Assembly (NCBI GenBank): GCA_016699635.1
Contig: CP064983.1
Coordinates: forward strand, 2,356,001 to 2,420,000
DNA from: Bacteroidota bacterium
Lineage (GTDB): Bacteria; Bacteroidota; Bacteroidia; AKYH767-A; OLB10
DNA: 64,000 nt
Reading direction: 5' to 3'
Position numbers and translations under genes: made by a program. The notes under the pieces were generated by a model. It saw only the letters and a program-made list of their open reading frames with translations, was not told the DNA's origin and made no database searches. Position 1 is the first letter of the stretch, and each line of letters begins with the position of its first letter. Shown here piece by piece: positions 38,403 through 49,827 of the stretch.

Positions 38403-41020
38403 TTAGCTCATCATATTAAGTTGTTGCTCTAATGATTTTATTTTTTGTTCTGCATCCGATTTCTTTTTCTCTTCACTTGCAATTACTTCAGGCTTGGCTT
38501 TGCTTACAAAGTTTGCATTACCTAATTTTTTCATTACCGTATCAAGAAAGCCTTTGTTGTATGCAATTTCTTTTTCAATTCGGAGACGTTCTGCAGCAGT
38601 ATCAATATGCTGATCAAAAGGGATAGCATATTCCTGTGTGCCTGCCATAAAAGCAAATCCTTTATCAAAACTTTCTGCTTTATCAATGCTACTGACATTG
38701 GCTAATTTAAGTATGATGTCATCAAACGTTGTTTGATGTTTATCTTTTGTCAATAACTGTAACTGAGTTTTTGGTGATATCCCTTTTTCGTTTCGAAAAG
38801 TTCTTAAAGTAGAAATTATATTTTGTGCATGTGTCATCCCTTCCAATATAGCATTATCCGGTGATGATTGCTTTGGCCATGTACTTACAATAATGCAATC
38901 TCTGTTATTTCTGTTTTTAAGTTCATGCCACAACTCTTCTGTTAAAAATGGCATAAATGGATGCAGTATTTGTAGCAGGTTTTCAAAAATATCAATAGTT
39001 GTATTGTAGGTTTCTGTATCAACGGCTACGCTTCCGTAAGCGGGTTTAATCATTTCTAAATACCATGCACAGAAATCATCCCAAAACAACTTGTATTTAA
39101 TCATAAGCACTTCACTGATGCGCATTTTATCATAACTGTCGTTGATGAGTGCTAATTGTTCATTGAGTTTTGATTTCATCCATGCTGTTGCAATTCTTCC
39201 TGTTTCCGGATTGACGCAGTGATGTGTCAGGCTGCCAGTTTTTATCAGACGAAATGCATTCCACATTTTGTTGGCAAAATTGCGCCCTTGCTCACAGTAT
39301 GATTCATCAAATAATAGGTCGTTACCGGCAGGTGAAGAAAGCAACATACCTACACGAACACCATCTGCACCATATTTTTCTATTAGCTCAAGTGGGTCGG
39401 GTGAATTACCTAATGACTTACTCATTTTTCTGCCTAACTTATCACGAACAATTCCGGTAAGATAAACACGCTCAAAAGGAATGTCATTTCGATATTCTAA
39501 TCCCGCAATAATCATTCGTGCCACCCAAAAGAAAAGAATTTCCGGTGCTGTCACCAAATCGTTGGTAGGGTAGTAGTATTTGATGTCTTTATTCTCAGGA
39601 TCTTTAAATCCATCAAAAACACTTATTGGCCACAGCCATGAAGAAAACCATGTGTCTAAAACATCATCATCCTGTTTTATTGCCGATGCATTTGTTTTTA
39701 TGTTTTTTTCTGCAAACTTCGCCAATGCCTCCTGCGAAGTTTTGGCTACCACAAAGTTTCCTGATTCATCATACCATGCAGGAATACGTTGTCCCCACCA
39801 TAGCTGACGTGATATACACCAGTCTTTAACATTCTCCATCCAGTAGCGATAGGTGCTGATAAATTTATCAGGAATAAGTTTGATGTTGCCATTAACCACT
39901 GCTTCTAATGCAGGCTTGCTGATTTCCGGCATATTCACAAACCATTGTAAACTCAGGCGAGGTTCAATAACTGCATCAGTACGTTCGCTGTATCCTACTT
40001 TGTTTTTATAATCTTCTGTCTTAACTAAATGACCACTTGCTTCAAGGTCTTTTGCAATTTTTTTTCTTACAACAAACCTGTCCTCTCCAATATAATGCCC
40101 TGCTGCTTCACTCATCTTGCCATCGGGTGTGAGTGTGTCAATTACTTCGAGCTTATGTTTTAATCCAAGATTATAGTCGTTGATATCATGTGCAGGTGTT
40201 ACTTTAAGTGCACCTGTTCCAAATTCCTTATCAATATAGTCATCAAAAATTATAGGCACTCTTCTGTTCACAATTGGAATAATACAGAATTTTCCTTTTA
40301 AATGTGCGTAACGTTCATCTTCCGGATGTACACAAACGGCAGTGTCGCCTAAAATTGTTTCAGGCGGAACTGTTGCAATAGTAATCCATTCATCAGCAGT
40401 GCCATCAATTTTATATCTTACATAGTAAAGTTTAGAGTTAACATCTTTATGTATTACCTCTTCATCACTTACTGCAGTTAATCCTGCCGGATCCCAGTTC
40501 ACCATGCGAAGCCCACGATAAATGTAACCCTTGTTGCACAAGTCAATAAATACATCAATTACCGCTTCACTTAAATCGTCTTCCATTGTAAATCGTGTGC
40601 GATCCCAATCACAACTGCAACCTAATTTTTTTAATTGCTCAAGAATAATTCCGCCATATTTTTCTTTCCACTCCCAGGCATATTTTAAGAACTCATCTCT
40701 TGTAAGGTCAGATTTTTTAATTCCTCTGTCGCGCAACATTTGCACAACCTTAGCTTCTGTTGCAATAGAAGCATGATCTGTTCCCGGAACCCAGCATGCA
40801 TTTTTACCTAACATGCGTGCTCTGCGAATCAATACATCCTGTATGGTATTATTCAACATGTGACCCATGTGTAACACTCCGGTTACATTTGGTGGAGGAA
40901 TAACAATAGTGTAGGGCGGACGCTCATCAGGAACCGATTTAAAAATTTTTCTTTCATCCAATGTGCATACCATTTGGATTCCGTTTCCTGTGGGTTATAT
41001 ATTTTTGATAATTCTGACAT
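38403..41020 (-). CDS. valS: Valine--tRNA ligase (frame broken near N-terminus)
   Basis: Class I aminoacyl-tRNA synthetase charging tRNA-Val, about 873 residues. The start is ATG 41020 (MSELSKIYNPQETESKWYAHW). A missing base near 40945 is repaired to KIFKSVPDERPPYTIVIPPPNVTG. HMGH (HIGH motif) lies in VLHMGHMLNNT, and the KMSKS motif in RKMSKSLGNSPDP. GTDHASIATE, the editing domain (TVPPETILGDTAV, GTGALKVTPAHD) and a C-terminal coiled coil (RLRIEKEIAYNKGFLDTVMKKLGN) are typical of ValRS. Essential and single-copy, so the break is an artefact. Confidence 0.96.
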
Positions 41021-41075
41021 GTGCTTTAAAAAGTGTGAATGCAAAAATAAGAAATTAGCTATGTGCAAAACGAAC

Positions 41076-41100
41076 AAAGCCTGCTATAAAAGCCGGCTTT
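41076..41100 (-). terminator. Hairpin terminator candidate after the barrel-protein gene
   Basis: AAAGCC and GGCTTT pair around a 13-nt loop between the stop of the gene at 41142-43564 and the valS start, on the minus strand. The T run is weak. Confidence 0.45.
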
Positions 41101-41141
41101 GAAAAATAAGTGTACTTTCTTTCTGTAAAAGGAGGACTTTG

Positions 41142-43564
41142 CTAATCGCCTCCTCCAATTCTTTTTTGTTCCTGCTCACTACCACTGCTTCGTTGTCTGA
41201 TGTTTTTCATTTGTTTGTTGCCAAATCGCCAGGTAAACGACACCCTGAGTTGCTGGCTTTCCCAATTGCCCCATGCACGACTCACAATGCCTGCATAAGT
41301 GTTGTAACTGTCCCATGGAGCTGTATGGAGTAAGTCGGTATATGAAATTTTTAATGTTGCCTGATCTTTCAATAATTTTTTCTGTAGGCCCACATCTAAT
41401 GATCCCTGTGCCTTTGTTTTGTATGAGCCACCCCAAACACCTCCTGAGTTGTACCATCCCGAAAGTTCAAATGTAAACTGATAGGGTAACTTAAATGTGT
41501 TTTGACCATATAAATTAAATGAGGTAAACTGTGCATTGATGGTTTTATTACCTCCATAATCGGCTTTGTATTTTTGATTGTCAACGCTTGCATTCAAATA
41601 AATACTGTACCATTTGAAAGGTTGTAATGATGCACTTAAACTAATGCTCAACACATCTTCTGTAGCCAGATTGCGAGGCATTAAATAGCTTTTTCCTTCG
41701 CCAAGTGTGTCAGTAATTTGTGCAAAAAAGTCTTTTGTGTGACTATATCCGGCCGATGTTGTAATGATATATTTATAAGTGTGTGTAAGTTCAATTTTAT
41801 TTGAATATTGTGGGTTTAAAAATGGATTTCCTTTTCTGAAACTTAATTCATCAAGCTTATATTCAAACGGATTTAACTCCTGATAATTTGGTCTGTCAAT
41901 TCGCGAACTGTAAATTAATCCTGCAGAATTATCCTTGTTGATATTGTAGGTGATGCCTGCGCTGGGGAAAAAGTCAGTATAGCTTCGTTTCACATCTTTA
42001 TCATTTGCGGTGGCAGAGGTTTTTAATTTGCCATTACTATTCGTATTCTCCATGCGGACACCTACTTGCACATCAATCATATTGAATGTGCGTTGGTAAT
42101 TTAAATAAATGGCATTCACATTTTCTGTATAATCAAATTTATTGCTACGTGAAGAATCCAATGTTGCAATACCACCTTCAATGTTGTAAAAATTAAATGT
42201 GTTGACAGTGTTTACCAAAGCAACCTTATATCCGGCTCCTAACTTGCCCTTAAAAACGATTGCGAATAATCTGTTTTTAAAGTAAAGATATTGATAGTTG
42301 TTGGTGTATTTGACTTGTAATATGTCGCAGAAAGTGGTGTGATTCCATCAGGCAATGTGTATTCATTTGGTTGATACGTGTTTCTTGTTCCGTTGTAGTA
42401 GCCGTAATCAAAGTCTGTTGTCAACTCTGTTCCTGTTGTGTCTTTGTAATGATGATTTAGATTGGCATAGAAATTATTGTTTATAGAGTTATAACGTTGA
42501 TTGGAAATAAGGATACTGTCTGTTACTCCTGAATAAAAATTGCTGATATAGTTTCTGTTTCTCTGATGTCCGGTTATGTCGCTGTAATTTCCATTTATCA
42601 TAATGCCAAAACTATTTTTAGCATTCATCTGATAATCTGCACCGGCTTTGTAATTATGACTTAGGCCACCACGTTTCGATTTTGATGATTGATTGAATGT
42701 AAACGGGTTTTGTTCGCGATACAGATAGAACTCGTTTTTTCTGTCACCCCAATTATTACTGTAAGTAGAGTAAATATTAAACTTTTTTGTTCTGTTGTTG
42801 ACTGAAAGTGAGGTGTTGTATTTAGAATATGTTCCAACGGCATAACCTGCTGTTATACTTCCGTTGGTGCCATAGTTTTTGTTTTTCTTTAGTTTAATAT
42901 TGATGATTCCGGCCGTGCCTTGCGCATCATATTTGGATGATGGGTTTGAAATAATTTCAATACTTTCCACATCTGTACTTTGAATAGAACGAAGGTAGTC
43001 AGCAAGTTCGCTTTCTGTCATTCTAATCTCACGTCCATCAATCTGAACCATCACGCCACCACGTCCTTTTAAAATAATGTTATCGTTATTATCTACAACA
43101 ACACCGGGCGCTTTTTGAAGCAATTCAAGTGCAGTACTTCCTGTTGAGTTAATACTGTTTTCTACATTAAATACAGTTTTATCTGCTTTAACTTCAACCA
43201 AGGGTTTAAATGCAGTGATGGTTGCTTGCTTAAGATTAGTTGATGATGATGAAAGTTTTATAGTGCGAAAATCTTTGTTTTCTCCTTCTGTAAATTCAAA
43301 TGCAGGACTAAAATAATTGTTGAATCCCAAAAACGTTGTCTTTATAAAATAGCTACCGGGTTTTATCTGGTCGAAAATTACTTTTCCTGTAGCGTCAGCT
43401 ACTGCAACTTTGTTTAAGGTTGAATCTTTAGTGAGTCGCAGTTCTGCAATGGCACCTGTAAGCGGCTCGTTATTATTGTCTGTGATTTTAGCCTGAATAG
43501 TTTGACCCATTACAGGTTTTGTCAACAGGGTTATTCCTGCCAAGATAATTAGAATAAATTTCAT
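41142..43564 (-). CDS. TonB-receptor-like outer-membrane beta-barrel protein (frame broken)
   Basis: About 807 residues. A signal peptide (MKFILIILAGITLLTKPVMGQ) is followed by a carboxypeptidase-regulatory-like domain (IQAKITDNNNEPLTGAIAELRL...KPGSYFIKTTFLGF), a plug (STALELLQKAPGVVVDNNDNIILKGRGGVMVQIDGREI and DVESIEIISNPSSKYDAQGTAGIINIKLKK) and a beta-barrel of the outer-membrane-protein-beta-barrel family (PNYQELNPFEYKLDELSFRKGNPFLNPQYS, FTWRFGNKQ). One break lies near 42235. It lacks an obvious TonB box and may be a receptor of the family without known ligand. It ends with an unusual polar tail (QRSSGSEQEQKRIGGGD). Confidence 0.88.
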
Positions 43565-43611
43565 TGTTTGTGTGTTATGGTTGCGGGAAAATATAGTATT
43601 GCTGCTATGTA

Positions 43612-46069
43612 TTATTTAGTTTTCTGATGAAATATTATTTTTCTTAATTGTAAATAATCGAGATAATAAAGTACTTTAATTGAAAATGTTTGAACATGCG
43701 GATTTTTAAAAACATAATCAAGATTTTTAGTGAATGATGCAGTTTCAAGTTTGCCATCAGTACCATTGTCAAAAATGTTTTTGTACGAAAAAGTCAATGT
43801 GCTGCCGGGAGCAAATCGCCATGAAAACAAAAGGTCAGCATTAAAAAAATTATAGCTGCCATCAAATTCGTTGTTGTAAATATCGGTTGTGACAGCAAGC
43901 CCACCGTCATCCTGCAGCAAAAAGTATTTCCTATATGCGTAATTAAACCAGTAATGCCGTGCAACAATTGACAGCGACAGATCATTTTTAAATATATATC
44001 GTGCTGCAAGACTGTTTATATAGGTATTGGTTCTTCTTAACCCAAAAAGGTAAATATTCGGGTCAGTTTCACTTGTAAAACCGAAATTATAGGGATCAAA
44101 ATTGTATTCGAAGAAGCATTAACTGTGAGTTTGTCATTAATGCGATAACGTAAGGTAGCATCCGCGCTTCCGCCTTCGGAAAGATAGGTTTTAATAAAGT
44201 TACTGATATTAATTTCCATATCTAATGCTAATGCCCTTCTGTAATCTGTACTAACTCCGATATATGCAAACCAGTATTTTAACGCATTAACATAACGCCC
44301 ATTTAGTCTTGGATCATATTCACGTCCGGCTGCAGGGGTAAATCCACCACCACCAAAAATTGCATTGTACGATTTAAATAGTATAAAAAGATTTGTCTGT
44401 AAAGACATTTCTCTCATGTAGCCTGTTTTATAATGCTGTGAATAGTTTAGGTCAAAACGCCAATTACCTTCCTGTACAGAACCATAAGGCTTGAATCGGA
44501 AAAATGTAATATTAGCATTGGAATTAATTCTGTTTGGTGTAACATAGTAGCCAAAATCTGTTGGGTCATAAGTAGGATTAACACCAACCTGCGAAAGCCC
44601 CCAGCGAATTGTTCCACTGGTTTTTTTTATAGCAAGATAATGTCGTAACCCATCAGTTTTTTTATCAGAATTTATTCCTTCAGGATCTGTAATAAAATTA
44701 ATACTGTAATCAAGTCCGCCACTTAAACTATAGGTATTTTTTTTATTCACTAATTTAAATCCGCCTCCTGTTACATTTGAATCGCTGAATTTTTTTGTTC
44801 GAGTTACATTGGTATTTATCAGATAAACCGATGAGTTGCTTTTCCATTGCTTATCTGCTACTAAAACATTATAATTGGCAAGTGGCTCAGTCAGAATTTT
44901 TTCTGTTAGCCCTGTGTTTTTGTCTTTAATTGTTGCATAGGTGTTATTAGTTATAGCATTAAAAAAACCAAGACCAATTCCATCATTGGTTCGTCCGGAA
45001 AGTTTTGTTGCATTTAGTAGTTTCGATTCTGTTGGATTTGATTTTATATCACTTTCATCGTATTTCGCCATCACATCAAAATATCCTGATGGTGTTTGAC
45101 CAATTCTTCTACTGTAGAATAAATCGTCTCTCGAAAAAATATCTGTACCCTCTTTAAAAAATGGACGGTTTTCATCATAGTTTATTTCCTCGTAGCTTAG
45201 TGTTTTTCTTTTATTGTCAGACTGTACTTGTCCAAAATCAGGAAGCAAGGTCATGTCTAATGTAAAACGCTCATCGAGTCCGTATTTTATATCTGCTCCA
45301 CCACGATAGCTGTAAGTCTGATTTGCTTTGGAACCGGAAACGGGTTCATGTTCGTAGGCTACACTAATATATGGTGTTAGTGAAAGCCTGAGCGGAGGTT
45401 TAATGTTTTCAATGCCATCGAGTACACCCCAATAGTTTTGAGCATTTGATGCTGTTGATGGTGTAAGACTCCATTGCTGAAATTCTCTGTTGCGCCTTAT
45501 ATTTCTTGTTATCTGAAAAGCCCATTCCTGAATAGGTTTCGAAGGAAATCGAATTGCAGAGTATGGGATTTTTATCTCTACACACCAACCTTTGTCTGTA
45601 ATTTTTACAGAACTTTCCCAAACAGCATCAAACAAATAATCACTATAGCGACTGTCAGCTTGAATGCCTGAGGCATACACTCCAAAATCATAAGCATCTT
45701 GCCGTGTATTGTAGGGGTCGAAAACAAATCTGAAATAATCTGCATTGATGTCTGTAAAACCACTGTTGCTGGAAGGGTCTGCCCTAATTCTTTTAAAATG
45801 CTGTCAGGTGCTGTGTCATAAAGCATAGCGCCTACATAAATTGCAGTGTTGTCATAAACAATACGCACTTCTGTTTTTTGTGTCGGTGCACTACCTTCAA
45901 TCGGGCGGTTCATCACAAAATCGCTAAATGAAATGGTGTTTGTCCAAGCAGATTCTGTTAACTGACCATCAATTTTTATAGGTTCAAAAATGCGTGTTGC
46001 TTTATAATGTTTAAGACTATCTGAGGCATTAGCTACACCTGAAAAAAAGAACAAATAGAATAAGGACAT
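43612..46069 (-). CDS. DUF5916 outer-membrane protein with CBM9-like domain (frame broken several times)
   Basis: About 820 residues. A short signal segment (MSLFYLFFFSGVANA) precedes a CBM9-like domain: FEPIKIDGQLTESAWTNTISFSDF, VRIVYDNTAIYVGAMLYD and VEIKIPYSAIRFP. The DUF5916 part shows NIRRNREFQQWS, NYWGVLDGIENI, YRGGADIKYGLDERFTLDMTLLPDFGQVQSD and NENRPFFKEG-like YDENRPFFKEGTDIFSRDDLFYSRRIG. The remainder is beta-barrel-like to LKVLYYLDY. Frame breaks fall near 45790, 44100 and 43950. Repair of the first gives RADPSSNSGFTDINADYF. The function is unknown; the barrel suggests an outer-membrane channel with a sugar-binding-like head. A GTG at 46117 is an alternative start. Confidence 0.88.
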
Positions 46070-46198
46070 TAATGACCTTGTGCAACATACGGGAGTAATT
46101 GTCGGCAAAACTATCACTACATACAGTGGTTCGAGTTAAGTAAAAGTTAATCAGCGTTAAAGATGTTAATATTAATTTATTCTCTAAAAATCACAGAC

Positions 46199-46228
46199 TT
46201 GTTTTTTCAATTCAGAGCAGTAGATTTG
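46199..46228 (+). promoter_or_regulatory. Promoter of the dicarboxylate symporter gene
   Basis: TTG at 46199-46201 and TAGATTTG at 46221-46228 are separated by 19 bp, with the GTG start 18 bp further on. Confidence 0.65.
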
Positions 46229-46245
46229 CCTCATAAGTTTTTATT

Positions 46246-47463
46246 GTGAAAGTTAGTTTAACAGCCCGGATATTTATTGGTATGTTGCTGGCAATTTTGC
46301 TGGGACATTGGTATAATATCTCACACACTGCAGCCGAACTTGATGTATTTGCTTCAAGGATTAGCATATTGAGTGATATTTTTCTTCGCTTGATTAAAAT
46401 GATTATCGCTCCATTAGTTTTTGCAACGCTGGTAGTTGGTGTTGCTAAAGTGGGCGATTTTAAGAGCGTAGGACGCATTGGCCTAAAGACAATATTGTAT
46501 TTTCAGTTTGCAACTATTCTTGCGCTTCTTCTCGGATTACTCTTGGTAAACTTTTTTGAACCCGGTAAGATTATGAATCTACAGATACCTGCACAGTCAG
46601 CATCTACAGGAGTTTCAGCAAAAGGTCTCAATGCTAAAGATTTTATTACCCATGTTATTCCAAAAAGTATTGTAGAGGCAATGGCCAATAATGATATTTT
46701 ACCAATTGTAGTATTTGCTTTGTTTTTTGGATTAGCAGCAGCGGCTGTTGGCGAGAAAGCCAAAATGGTTGTTAATGCAATGGATGCAGTTTCGCATATT
46801 ATGTTTAAGGTTACAAACTTTGTAATGAAGTTTGCACCTTATGGTGTGTTTGGTGCAGTAGCTGCTGTTGTTGCAAAACAGGGACTCAGTGTTATTTCAG
46901 GTTATCTCTATTTAATTGCAACCTTCTATGGAGGTCTGCTTTTCTTTGGGTTGATTGTATTGGGGTCGATTTGTTATTTTTTGAAAATACCATTTATAAA
47001 ACTTTTACAACATATACGCGAACCTATCATGTTGGCATTCTCGACAGCAAGTTCCGAATCGGCATTTCCTAAAACTATTGAGGCATTGGAAAAATATGGT
47101 TGCAGCAATCGCATAATTAGTTTTGTATTACCCTTAGGCTATTCTTTCAACCTTGATGGAAGTATAATGTACATGGCATTTGCTACGCAGTTTATTGCTC
47201 AGGCTTATGGCATGGATTTGAATATTCAGCAGCAGATTATGATGTTGCTGATGCTACTTGTTACCAGCAAAGGAATGGCAGGTGTGCCAAGAGCGAGTAT
47301 GGTTGTTATTGCCGGAATGCTCGAGTCATTTAATATTCCTGAAGCAGGATTGTTGTTGATACTTGGAGTTGATCAGATATTGGATATGGGTCGGTCGGCA
47401 ACCAATGTTGTAGGCAATGCAGTGGCAACGGCAGTAGTGTCTAAATGGGAGAAGGAGTTATAA
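46246..47463 (+). CDS. Dicarboxylate/amino acid:cation symporter (DAACS family)
   Basis: 405-residue inner-membrane symporter using Na+ or H+ to take up dicarboxylates or acidic amino acids. It shows LRLIKMIIAPLVFATLVVGVA (helix 2), AFSTASSESAFPKTIEALEKYG (first re-entrant hairpin, the serine-rich motif), LPLGYSFNLDGSIMY (helix 7, NMDG-type motif with NLDG), TSKGMAGVPRASMVVIAG (second hairpin) and ILGVDQILDMGRSATNVVGNAVA (helix 8 with the substrate-binding D...R...N). All key elements are intact. The start is GTG 46246, fitted to the promoter upstream. Confidence 0.94.
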   Translation: MKVSLTARIFIGMLLAILLGHWYNISHTAAELDVFASRISILSDIFLRLIKMIIAPLVFATLVVGVAKVGDFKSVGRIGLKTILYFQFATILALLLGLLLVNFFEPGKIMNLQIPAQSASTGVSAKGLNAKDFITHVIPKSIVEAMANNDILPIVVFALFFGLAAAAVGEKAKMVVNAMDAVSHIMFKVTNFVMKFAPYGVFGAVAAVVAKQGLSVISGYLYLIATFYGGLLFFGLIVLGSICYFLKIPFIKLLQHIREPIMLAFSTASSESAFPKTIEALEKYGCSNRIISFVLPLGYSFNLDGSIMYMAFATQFIAQAYGMDLNIQQQIMMLLMLLVTSKGMAGVPRASMVVIAGMLESFNIPEAGLLLILGVDQILDMGRSATNVVGNAVATAVVSKWEKEL

Positions 47464-47508
47464 CGTTCATACTTTTTTCACAGCCTAAGTCTAACTTTGG
47501 CGCATTGT

Positions 47509-47540
47509 TTGTCGTTAAAGAGTAAAATAATTTAACTTTA
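47509..47540 (+). promoter_or_regulatory. Candidate promoter of the DUF1573 pair
   Basis: TTTG at 47509-47512 and TAACTTTA at 47533-47540 (one mismatch to TAnnTTTG) are separated by 20 bp, 26 bp before the first DUF1573 start. Confidence 0.5.
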
Positions 47541-47565
47541 CACCACAAATAAATTAAATCAAAAT

Positions 47566-47940
47566 ATGAAGAAATTATTTTTTGCAGCACTGATTTTATG
47601 TGCAACAACTGCAGTAAATGCACAGGATGATACAAAAAAAGCACCTGCTGCTAATCCTAATGCACCTGATATTAGCTTTGAAAGCGAAACGCATGATTTC
47701 GGTACAATACCTTATAGTGGTAATGGTACCTATGAGTTTAAATTTACAAATACAGGTAAAGAACCATTAGGGCCATTTACTAAGACTGTAACAGTTTCTT
47801 CTAATGGAAAAACAGCAGAAAAAGTGTTGACTATTAAAGGAAATGTTGAAACAAAGGAGCAAACAGAAAGTGGAACTCCTGTTAAAAAAGATAATACAAT
47901 GACTCCAAAAGAGACCACCACAAGTCCATTTGGTAATTAA
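47566..47940 (+). CDS. DUF1573 protein lacking its central core
   Basis: 124 residues with a signal peptide (MKKLFFAALILCATTAVNAQ). The DUF1573 start is normal (ISFESETHDFGTIPYSGNGTYEFKFTNTGKEPL), but it then jumps directly to GPFTKTVTVSSNGK. The middle of the family, including the GSCGCT motif present in the neighbour at 47993, is missing. About 35 codons are lost without a frame change. A Thr/Lys-rich tail follows. DUF1573 proteins are secreted Ig-like modules of unknown role. Either a real internal deletion or an assembly collapse could explain this; the latter would need a separate cause from the one-base errors seen elsewhere. Confidence 0.85.
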   Translation: MKKLFFAALILCATTAVNAQDDTKKAPAANPNAPDISFESETHDFGTIPYSGNGTYEFKFTNTGKEPLGPFTKTVTVSSNGKTAEKVLTIKGNVETKEQTESGTPVKKDNTMTPKETTTSPFGN

Positions 47941-47992
47941 TCACATAAAATAAATATTAAACACACAAATCAACAATCAAATTTCAAAAAAA

Positions 47993-48440
47993 ATGAAAAA
48001 AACAATTCTTCTTTCAGCATTAGCTATCGGTATGGCAACTGCTACATTCGCACAAGAAAAAGCAGCAGCAGTTCAGGTTGCTCCTGCTGAAAACAAAAAT
48101 CAGGCTGACTTTAAGTTTGAAACTTTGGAGTACAATTATGGTACTATTAAACAAGGTGACAAGGTGAATTACACTTTTAACTTTGTGAACACAGGAAAAG
48201 AGCCTTTAATTATTACTAATGCACAAGGATCTTGTGGCTGTACAGTACCTGAGTGCCAAAAGAGCCAATTAAAAAGGGCGAAGCCGGAAAAATCCATGTA
48301 ACTTTCAATTCAGCAGGTAAGATGGGTCTTCAGGATAAAACTATTACAATTACTTCTAATGCAAAAACAAGCCCTGTTGTTTTCACATTAAAGGAAATAT
48401 TGAGGCTGCAGCTGCTACACAAGAAGCACCAAAGAATTAA
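47993..48440 (+). CDS. DUF1573 secreted protein (frame broken twice)
   Basis: Paralogue of the preceding gene, 52 bp downstream and likely in one transcript. Signal peptide MKKTILLSALAIGMATATFA; the mature part shows FKFETLEYNYGTIKQGDKVNY, NTGKEPLIITNAQGSCGCTVPE, WPKEPIKKGEAGKIHVTFNSAGK and KTITITSNAKTSPVVFTLKG, a complete DUF1573 domain. Frame breaks lie near 48255 and 48390; repair leads to ATQEAPKN and TAA 48438-48440. About 149 residues. A strong terminator follows. Confidence 0.88.
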
Positions 48441-48470
48441 CTAAGGTAATTAGATTAATTATAATTTTGC

Positions 48471-48504
48471 AGGGACGATTGAATTCAATCGTCCCTTATT
48501 TTTT
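48471..48504 (+). terminator. Rho-independent terminator after the DUF1573 pair
   Basis: A perfect palindrome occupies 48471-48496 (11-bp arms AGGGACGATTG / CAATCGTCCCT, loop AATT), followed by TATTTTTTG. It closes the DUF1573 operon and separates it from the aminotransferase. Confidence 0.92.
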
Positions 48505-48528
48505 GTATGTAATTAATATAAAAACTGC

Positions 48529-49758
48529 ATGCCATCTATTTCAGAAAAAGGCAAACACATGCCTCCTTCACCAATCAGAAAATTGGTGCCTTTTGCCGAT
48601 AAAGCCAAAGCAGAAGGAAAAAAAATATATCACCTCAATATTGGTCAGCCTGATATTGAATCCCCAAAAGTAATGCTCGATGCAATCAGGAGTATAGACC
48701 TTAAAGTTATAGAGTACAGCCATTCTGCTGGGATAGAATCATATCGAAGAAAGTTGATTTCGTATTACAAGAAGTATAATATCAATATTAATTTTGAAGA
48801 TATTTTAATTACAACCGGTGGATCAGAGGCAATTGAAATTGCCATGATGACCTGTTTGAATGAAGGTGATGAGATTATTATTCCTGAACCGTTTTATGCC
48901 AATTATAATGGTTTTTCCACGCAAGCCGGAGTTACTGTCGTACCTGTTTTTTCATCTATTAGAAACGGATTTGCACTTCCATCACATGATGAGTTCGAAA
49001 AAGTTATTACACCTCGAACTAAAGCCATCATGATTTGTAACCCTAGTAATCCTACTGGCCACCTTTATTCAAAAGAAGAACTGCAAAGTTTGCGCGACCT
49101 TGCTTTGAAGCACGATTTATATCTTTTTGCTGATGAAGTTTATAGAGAATTTTGTTATGATAACAACAGCTATTTTTCAATAATGCATCTTGAAGGATTG
49201 GACGAAAATATTATTTTGTTAGACTCCATTAGTAAGCGATATAGTGCCTGCGGTGCACGAATCGGTGCCATGATTTCTAAGAATAAAAAGTGATGAGACA
49301 GCTATGAAATTTGCACAAGCACGTTTAAGCCCGCCTACATTTGGACAAATAGCAGCAGAGGCAGCTATAGATACGCCTCAGGGAATATTTTGATAATGTA
49401 AAGGCGGAGTACGTGGCAAGAAGAAATTTTGTTGTGGATAAGTTGAATAGTATGCCGGGTGTATTTTGTGCCAAACCAAGTGGTGCATTTTATTGTATAC
49501 CGAATTGCCTATTGATGATTCAGATGCTTTTTGTCAGTGGTTGCTCGAAAAGTTTTCATATCAGGGCAAACAGTAATGCTGGCACCGGCTACCGGTTTTT
49601 ATAGTCATGCCGAATTGGGAAAGAAAGAAGTGCGCATTGCCTATGTACTTAATTTGGATGATTTGAAAAATGCTATGATATGTTTGAATGAAGCATTAAA
49701 AGTTTATCCAGGCAGAGTAGAATCAAAATCAAATAGTGTAACAATAAATCAGGGCTAA
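48529..49758 (+). CDS. PLP-dependent class I/II aminotransferase (frame broken several times)
   Basis: Fold-type I aminotransferase of about 400 residues, related to aspartate aminotransferases. It shows YHLNIGQPDIESPKVMLDAI, YSHSAGIESYRRKLISYYKK, ILITTGGSEAIEIAMMTCLN, ICNPSNPTGHLYSKEEL (NPTG), LFADEVYREF and DSISKRYSACGARIGAMIS, which holds the PLP lysine in SK-R. After about 49285 the frame is lost at least three times (near 49285, 49390 and 49500-49545). Matching pieces continue: FAQARLSPPTFGQIAAEAAI, YVARRNFVVDKLNSMPGVF, PSGAFYCI, and GQTVMLAPATGFY...GKKEVRIAYVLN. The amino-donor specificity is not clear. The clustered breaks suggest poor local sequence. Confidence 0.88.
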
Positions 49759-49827
49759 CATATTTGTGGCTTTTGTGTTTAAATCAATCACAGAAGAGTT
49801 TTTTAAATGGAAGATTTTTTCCTGGTG

